A stretch of DNA of 17,194 nt, taken from NCBI GenBank assembly GCA_903819815.1, contig CAIJFC010000051.1, positions 1 to 17,194 of the forward strand, in the 5' to 3' direction. This DNA comes from an uncultured Bacteroidota bacterium (GTDB lineage: Bacteria; Bacteroidota; Bacteroidia; Flavobacteriales; Flavobacteriaceae). The notes beneath the pieces are model-generated. The model saw nothing but the letters and a program-made list of their open reading frames with translations. It was not told where the DNA came from and did no database searches. This document shows, piece after piece, positions 13,097-17,194 of the stretch; position 1 is the stretch's first letter; every line of letters begins with the position of its first letter. A program made the position numbers and the translations under genes.

Positions 13097-13125
13097 AAAA
13101 AGGAGCTGAAACAGCTCCTTTTTTT
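13095..13125. terminator. Bidirectional terminator between the 64-residue gene and oxyR
   Basis: GGAGCTG (13102-13108) and CAGCTCC (13112-13118) pair around AAA, extended by a seven-base A-tract (13095-13101) against a T-tract (13119-13125). It is a perfect 14-base stem. It overlaps the stop of the plus gene and abuts the oxyR stop. Confidence 0.95.
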
Positions 13126-13126
13126 A

Positions 13127-14068
13127 TTATTTCTTAGGTAGAGGACTGATAATTTCTACATTTTGAAAGGCAATAGCACCTCGAATAACTCCAGATATTG
13201 ATTGTCTTAAGGCATCAATAATTTGAATTTTCAACTCCGTTCTTGGAAAAATTAAACTGATTTCTCTTGCTGGTTTTGGATCTTTAAAATGTTTCAATTT
13301 TAGTTTGTCCTGTTCTTTTAAATCCAAAGTATGTAAATAGGGAAGGAGCGTTAATCCTAACCCTTCGTCTGCTAATTTTATTAATGTTTCGAAACTTCCA
13401 CTTTGAATTTGAAAATTATTTGCTGGAGCAACGTCTTGATTTTTACATAAATTAAGAATTCCATCTCTAAAGCAATGACCATCTTGTAACAGTAAAATTT
13501 CATCTAAATTTAAATCCGAAACTTCAATTTCTTTTTTATCAGCTATTCTATGTTTTTCGGGAATGTAAGCAACAAAAGGCTCGTAATAAATTACTATTTC
13601 TTTTAATTTTTCTTCATTTAATGGAGTAGCAGCAATTGCGGCATCTAAATTTCCATTTTTCAATCTTAGAATGATATCATCAGTGTTCAATTCCTCAATT
13701 ATGAGTTTTACTTTAGGATATTTTTTTACAAATGTATTGAGGAACATTGGCAACAATGTAGGCATTACCGTTGGAATTATTCCTAATTTGAACTCCCCTC
13801 CAATAAAACCTTTTTGTTGTTCAACGATATCTTTCATTCGATCGGCTTCGTTGACAATATTTTTGGCTTGGTTTACTATTTTTTGACCAATATCGGTCAA
13901 TTGGATTGGTTTTTTTGTACGATCAAAAATCTGAATATTCAATTCTTCTTCTACTTTTTGAATTTGCATACTCAATGTAGGTTGCGTTACGAAACATTTT
14001 TCGGCAGCAAGAGTAAAGTTTTTATGTTCAGCAACAGCTAAAACGTATTGAAGTTGGGTGATTGTCAT
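13127..14068 (-). CDS. oxyR: Peroxide-responsive LysR-type regulator OxyR
   Basis: This 313-residue LysR-type regulator is the hydrogen-peroxide sensor of the cytoplasm; disulfide formation turns it into an activator of catalase/peroxidase-type genes. The N-terminal winged HTH spans about residues 1-60 (MTITQLQYVLAVAEHKNFTL, then AAEKCFVTQPTLSMQIQKVE). The effector domain begins near residue 90 with GEFKLGIIPTVMPTLLP. The redox pair is visible in LLQDGHCFRDGILNLC, with C199 and C208 at the same positions as in E. coli OxyR. I chose the ATG at 14066-14068. An in-frame TTG at 14104 adds 12 residues, but it lies upstream of the -7 box at 14086-14093 and would precede the family's normal MTITQL start. 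No catalase or dps gene is adjacent, so its targets lie elsewhere. Confidence 0.93.
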   Translation of the reverse strand: MTITQLQYVLAVAEHKNFTLAAEKCFVTQPTLSMQIQKVEEELNIQIFDRTKKPIQLTDIGQKIVNQAKNIVNEADRMKDIVEQQKGFIGGEFKLGIIPTVMPTLLPMFLNTFVKKYPKVKLIIEELNTDDIILRLKNGNLDAAIAATPLNEEKLKEIVIYYEPFVAYIPEKHRIADKKEIEVSDLNLDEILLLQDGHCFRDGILNLCKNQDVAPANNFQIQSGSFETLIKLADEGLGLTLLPYLHTLDLKEQDKLKLKHFKDPKPAREISLIFPRTELKIQIIDALRQSISGVIRGAIAFQNVEIISPLPKK

Positions 14069-14085
14069 AATAGTAATTTGTGATG

Positions 14086-14093
14086 CAAATATA
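14086..14093 (-). promoter_or_regulatory. -7 box of oxyR
   Basis: On the minus strand the bases read TATATTTG, an exact TAnnTTTG match. Transcription would start near 14079, about 11 bases before the ATG at 14068. No TTG is found at the -33 distance. The short leader supports the 14068 start. Confidence 0.55.
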
Positions 14094-14212
14094 AAAACAA
14101 TCAATTTAATTTATAGTATAACTGTAGCTCTAATTCAAATATTTTTTCATGAACTATTGTTAAATAATTTTTAATTTTTAATGTAATTAGTATTTTTTAA
14201 GATTATTAAATA

Positions 14213-14220
14213 TATTTTTG
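14213..14220 (+). promoter_or_regulatory. -7 box directly before the 93-residue gene
   Basis: TATTTTTG matches TAnnTTTG and ends only four bases before the ATG at 14225. The transcript would therefore start at or within a few bases of the start codon, suggesting a leaderless mRNA. No TTG is seen at -33. Confidence 0.45.
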
Positions 14221-14224
14221 CCGC

Positions 14225-14506
14225 ATGAAATTTGTAGTAAAATTACTAATCGTTTTTTTTCTAACTTTCCTCTCAGCGCCTACAATTGTAAGTTTGATGG
14301 AGAAGAATAGTGACATTTCATTTTTTTATGACAATTCTGAAACAGAAGAATTCCAAAAGGAACTTAAGACGGAATTTATTTTTGGATCCTATACCTTTAT
14401 AGTTTTTAATCCTCAAAAAAGATCGTGCAAAATACTTTCAAATAATTTAAGTAAACACGATGATATTTCTAAGATAATAGTTATTCCCCCACCTGATACT
14501 ATTTAA
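14225..14506 (+). CDS. Small exported unknown protein upstream of the SulP transporter
   Basis: The 93-residue product starts with a signal-like hydrophobic segment (residues 4-18, VVKLLIVFFLTFLSA). A soluble part follows with NSDISFFYDNSETEEFQKEL and K-EFIFGSYTFIVFNPQKRS, ending in HDDISKIIVIPPPDTI. There is no lipobox and one late cysteine (C68). I recognise the TIVSLMEKNSDISFFY---EE pattern and the final IPPP as typical of a small conserved flavobacterial protein of unknown function. The SulP gene starts 65 bases later in the same direction, with a weak hairpin (TAACGC 14520-14525 with GCGTTA 14535-14540) between them. A shared role is therefore possible but not shown. A -7 box lies almost against its start codon. 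Confidence 0.7.
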   Translation: MKFVVKLLIVFFLTFLSAPTIVSLMEKNSDISFFYDNSETEEFQKELKTEFIFGSYTFIVFNPQKRSCKILSNNLSKHDDISKIIVIPPPDTI

Positions 14507-14571
14507 TACCTCTTTTTATTAACGCATTTATTTAGCGTTATTCTCTTCGTATTAAATTTTATATAGGTATT

Positions 14572-16173
14572 ATGACAAAAAACAATAATTTTTTTGCTAA
14601 CCTTAAATCTGATTTTTCTTCAGGTTTAGTGGTTTTTTTGGTGGCGTTACCCTTGTGTTTAGGAATAGCAATGGCATCTGGCGCACCTTTATTTTCAGGT
14701 ATTATTTCAGGAATAGTTGGAGGAATAGTTGTAGGCTATTTGAGTACTTCACATCTAAGTGTTTCTGGTCCAGCTGCGGGTTTAACGGCTATTGTTCTTA
14801 CTGCAATCACCGATTTAGGTGCTTTTGATATCTTTTTGACAGCCGTTTTTATTGCTGGAATTCTCCAATTGATTTTAGGATTTATTAAAGCTGGAAGTAT
14901 TTCGAATTATTTCCCTACCAATGTGATTGAAGGGATGCTTGCCGGTATTGGTGTAATTATATTTTTGAAACAAATTCCCCATGCTTTTGGATACGACAAG
15001 GATTTCGAAGGCGATTTGGCTTTTTTACAGCCTGATTCTGAAAACACCTTTTCGGAACTTTTTAATTTCATAGGCCATATTCAATTGGGTTCAATTATTA
15101 TTACTGTAGTATCACTTTTTATATTAATTGCTTGGACCAAAGTTGAATTTCTAAAGAAAATTAAGTTGATTCCCCCAGCATTGGTAGCCGTAATTGTAAG
15201 TATTCTATTGAACGAGCTTTTCATTATTTCTGGAAGTAGTTTTTCAATAAAAAATGATAATTTGGTTAGTTTGCCTGTTCCAAATTCCATCGAGGAATTT
15301 AAAAGTATTTTTATATTACCTAATTTTTCAGCTTTCGCAAATACGAAGGTTTGGATAATTGGTATTACAATAGCGGTTGTTGCTTCCATTGAAACTTTAT
15401 TATGTATCGAAGCAGCTGACAGAATGGACGCCCAAAAGAGATTCACTGATACCAATGTTGAACTAAAAGCACAAGGAATCGGAAATATTTTGAGTTCATT
15501 GCTTGGTGGTTTACCAATGACTTCAGTAGTGGTGAGAACCTCTGCCAATAATTCAGCAGGTGCAAAATCAAAATTATCAGCTATTATTCACGGTTTGCTT
15601 TTAACAATTTGTGTAGTATCCATTCCAACTATTTTAAACAAAATTCCATTAGCAACTTTAGCTGCTGTTTTACTATTAGTTGGTTATAAATTAGCAAATC
15701 CTAAAACTATTTTACATTTTTGGGCTAAAGGTAAATACCAGTTTATACCATTTATTGTAACATTTGTAGCAGTTGTTTTTACTGATTTATTAAAAGGCGT
15801 AGCCCTTGGAATGATAATTAGTATTGTATTTGTACTTAAAGGAAATATGCAAAGAGCTTATAAATTTAGAAAAGAAGAATTTCATGATGGTGATATTATC
15901 CATATTGAATTGGCCCAAGAAGTCTCTTTTTTAAATAAGGCTGCTATTAAAAATACGTTAACTTCTATTCCAAAAAAATCGAAAGTAGTTATCAATGCTA
16001 CAGATACGGTATATATAGCTCATGATGTTCTGGATCTAATTAAGGAATTTAAGAAAATTACTTCTAAAGACCTTGAAATTAAAGTAAAATTAGTTGGATT
16101 TAAAAAAGCATACGGATTAGTAGAAACTGGAGAGGAAGACAAACATGTTTTTGTAGAACCTAAAAAACAATAA
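14572..16173 (+). CDS. SulP family inorganic anion transporter (probable bicarbonate transporter)
   Basis: The 533-residue protein has about 12 hydrophobic segments in the first ~420 residues and a C-terminal STAS-like domain (about 430-525). Family signatures lie at the N-terminus: SGLVVFLVALPLCLGIAMAS (about 17-36), then GAPLFSGIISGIVGGIVVGY and HLSVSGPAAGLTAIV (about 62-76). Later segments are EAADRMDAQKRFTDTNVELK followed by AQGIGNILSSLLGGLPMTSV. This is the SulP region with N-E-AQG-GN---GL-GG-P. SulP proteins carry sulfate, bicarbonate or other anions, usually with Na+ or H+. The downstream carbonic anhydrase points to bicarbonate, as in BicA-type transporters. The STAS domain may regulate transport. 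The DUF2490 gene starts eight bases after the stop, so the genes form an operon. Substrate identity is inferred from context only. Confidence 0.93.
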   Translation: MTKNNNFFANLKSDFSSGLVVFLVALPLCLGIAMASGAPLFSGIISGIVGGIVVGYLSTSHLSVSGPAAGLTAIVLTAITDLGAFDIFLTAVFIAGILQLILGFIKAGSISNYFPTNVIEGMLAGIGVIIFLKQIPHAFGYDKDFEGDLAFLQPDSENTFSELFNFIGHIQLGSIIITVVSLFILIAWTKVEFLKKIKLIPPALVAVIVSILLNELFIISGSSFSIKNDNLVSLPVPNSIEEFKSIFILPNFSAFANTKVWIIGITIAVVASIETLLCIEAADRMDAQKRFTDTNVELKAQGIGNILSSLLGGLPMTSVVVRTSANNSAGAKSKLSAIIHGLLLTICVVSIPTILNKIPLATLAAVLLLVGYKLANPKTILHFWAKGKYQFIPFIVTFVAVVFTDLLKGVALGMIISIVFVLKGNMQRAYKFRKEEFHDGDIIHIELAQEVSFLNKAAIKNTLTSIPKKSKVVINATDTVYIAHDVLDLIKEFKKITSKDLEIKVKLVGFKKAYGLVETGEEDKHVFVEPKKQ

Positions 16174-16181
16174 GAATAGAA

Positions 16182-16853
16182 ATGAGACATTTCCTATTTG
16201 TTTTTTTATTGCTAGGTATCAATAATTCATTGTATTCGCAGAAGTCAGAAATTGGAAATTGGTTTATTTATTTTGGTAATCAAAAGATAAATCAAAATTG
16301 GAATTGGCACAACGAAATTCAATACCGAAATTACGATTTTATAGGCGATACAAATCAGTTGTTGCTTCGAACAGGCCTTGGTTATAACCTTACCGAGAAC
16401 AATAATAATGTTTTGTTAGGGTACGCATTTGTTAATACACACAAGTACATTCCAAATTCTGATCAAAAGCAAGAATCAAATGAACATCGAATTTTTCAAC
16501 AGTTTATCACCAAACAGAATTTCGGTAGATTTTATTTTCTTCATAGATACAGAGTGGAAGAGCGTTTTCTACCAGATGATTTCCAAGTTAGACTTCGGTA
16601 TTTTTTGAATGCAACGATTCCATTAAATAAAAAAACGCTCGATAAAAATGCCATTTACTTTTCTACCTACAATGAAATTTTTGTGAATACAGAAAAGCCG
16701 TTGTTTGATAGAAATAGAATTTATGCCGCTTTAGGATTTGTAATTAATAAAAATTTCAAAGTGGAAGCCGGCTTTATGTCACAAATTTTAGAACAATCAA
16801 ATCGCAATCAATTCCAAATTGTGATTTTTAACAATTTACCATTTAATAATTAA
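16182..16853 (+). CDS. DUF2490 outer-membrane beta-barrel protein
   Basis: The 223-residue protein has a signal peptide (about residues 1-20, ending SLYSQ). The rest is made of alternating amphipathic strands rich in aromatics and asparagine: IGNWFIYFGNQKINQNWNWH, EIQYRNYDF, LLLRTGLGYNLTE, VLLGYAF, HRIFQQFITKQN, RFYFLHRYRVEERF. It ends FQIVIFNNLPFNN. The opening GNWF-YFGN-KI--NW--HNE-QYR is the DUF2490 hallmark. Proteins of this family are predicted small outer-membrane barrels without known function. It sits eight bases after the SulP gene and four before the carbonic anhydrase gene. This placement suggests an outer-membrane pore or accessory factor for the same anion, but that is inference. 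Confidence 0.85.
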   Translation: MRHFLFVFLLLGINNSLYSQKSEIGNWFIYFGNQKINQNWNWHNEIQYRNYDFIGDTNQLLLRTGLGYNLTENNNNVLLGYAFVNTHKYIPNSDQKQESNEHRIFQQFITKQNFGRFYFLHRYRVEERFLPDDFQVRLRYFLNATIPLNKKTLDKNAIYFSTYNEIFVNTEKPLFDRNRIYAALGFVINKNFKVEAGFMSQILEQSNRNQFQIVIFNNLPFNN

Positions 16854-16857
16854 AAAT

Positions 16858-17194
16858 ATGAAAACATTAAATAAAGAAATGCAAGCGGCCATAACACCAT
16901 CAATGGCAATAGAAATTTTAAAAGAGGGAAATAAAAGATTTATGAATAACCTCAAAGCAAATAGAAATTTATTAGAACAAGTGAATGACACTTCCGATGG
17001 GCAACATCCATTTGCGGTAATTTTGAGTTGTATTGATTCTAGAACTTCTGCTGAATTGATTTTTGATCAAGGATTAGGAGATGTTTTTAGCGTTAGAATT
17101 GCTGGAAACATCATAAATGAAGATATTTTAGGAAGTATGGAATTTGCATGTAAAGTAGCAGGAGCAAAGCTAATAGTTGTTTTAGGTCATTCAA
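16858..17194 (+). CDS. Beta-class carbonic anhydrase, 5' part only
   Basis: The gene runs off the window after 112 codons. Beta-carbonic anhydrases interconvert CO2 and bicarbonate using zinc held by two Cys and one His. Visible are the N-terminal helix with AIEILKEGNKRFMNN, then the active-site motif VILSCIDSR with zinc ligand C58 and the D60/R62 dyad. FDQGLGDVFSVRIAGNIINE follows, and then VVLGHS, ending with zinc ligand H111. The third ligand, expected a few residues later as the C of GHSXCG, is outside the window. There is no signal peptide, so it should act in the cytoplasm. The start lies four bases after the DUF2490 stop. Hydration or dehydration of the anion moved by the SulP transporter is the obvious joint role. 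Confidence 0.93.
   Translation, partial: MKTLNKEMQAAITPSMAIEILKEGNKRFMNNLKANRNLLEQVNDTSDGQHPFAVILSCIDSRTSAELIFDQGLGDVFSVRIAGNIINEDILGSMEFACKVAGAKLIVVLGHS

Noticed and set aside
14069..14104. N-terminal extension of OxyR from a TTG
   Set aside because: It would start upstream of the oxyR -7 box, and the family begins at MTITQL; the ATG at 14068 puts C199 and C208 at E. coli numbering.
14520..14540. Hairpin TAACGC/GCGTTA before the SulP gene as a terminator or riboswitch
   Set aside because: The stem is only six pairs with a nine-base loop and no T-run; it could be a weak attenuator, but the sequence does not support a named element.

Overview
The window is AT-rich and reads as a chromosomal segment of a Flavobacterium-like member of the Bacteroidota. 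Four things support this. Several genes are preceded by the Bacteroidota -7 box TAnnTTTG. Clear Shine-Dalgarno sequences are missing. The hairpin terminators are A-stem/T-stem types. Many proteins (GrpE, DnaJ, OxyR, MnmD, DUF4920, DUF2490, small unnamed proteins) have the flavobacterial style. I see no rRNA, tRNA, insertion sequence, CRISPR array, integrase or attachment site. Codon and base use look uniform, so this looks like core genome rather than an island.

Layout. 1-146 is the tail of a TIGR01777/DUF1731 epimerase with its terminator. 446-2200 is the chaperone pair grpE-dnaJ, closed by two tandem hairpins. 2322-6547 is a same-strand run: an ABC-2 type exporter (ATPase and permease), an NtrC-family response regulator that ends before any DNA-binding domain, and a one-domain DEAD-box-like protein. 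6559-9388 lies on the minus strand and reads, in transcription order: a 62-residue two-helix membrane protein, a membrane-anchored SRPBCC plus GyrI-like protein, an ECF sigma factor with a TTG start, a one-helix putative anti-sigma protein, and a secreted 'sensor of ECF sigma' protein. 9464-9844 is a MazG-like pyrophosphohydrolase, convergent with ilvE (9890-10957, minus). 11227-12815 is a tight operon of two lipoproteins (DUF4920; a CXXCH heme-c protein) and the tRNA methyltransferase mnmD. 12902-13096 encodes a 64-residue unknown with its own promoter and terminator, convergent with oxyR (13127-14068, minus). 14225 to the window end holds a 93-residue exported unknown, a SulP anion transporter, a DUF2490 outer-membrane protein and the first 112 residues of a beta-carbonic anhydrase.

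How the genes work together. GrpE and DnaJ are co-chaperones of DnaK, which is not in the window. The ECF block has the architecture of an envelope-signalling cassette. The SulP, outer-membrane protein and carbonic anhydrase genes are separated by 8 and 4 bases, and together suggest bicarbonate/CO2 handling across both membranes. OxyR keeps both redox cysteines at E. coli positions 199 and 208.

No wholly new system is obvious. The most interesting signals are reduced or rewired versions of known machines: a DnaJ with one of two zinc centres lost, a sigma-54 activator without HTH, a helicase half with a changed DEAD box, and gene cassettes whose joint function is not established.
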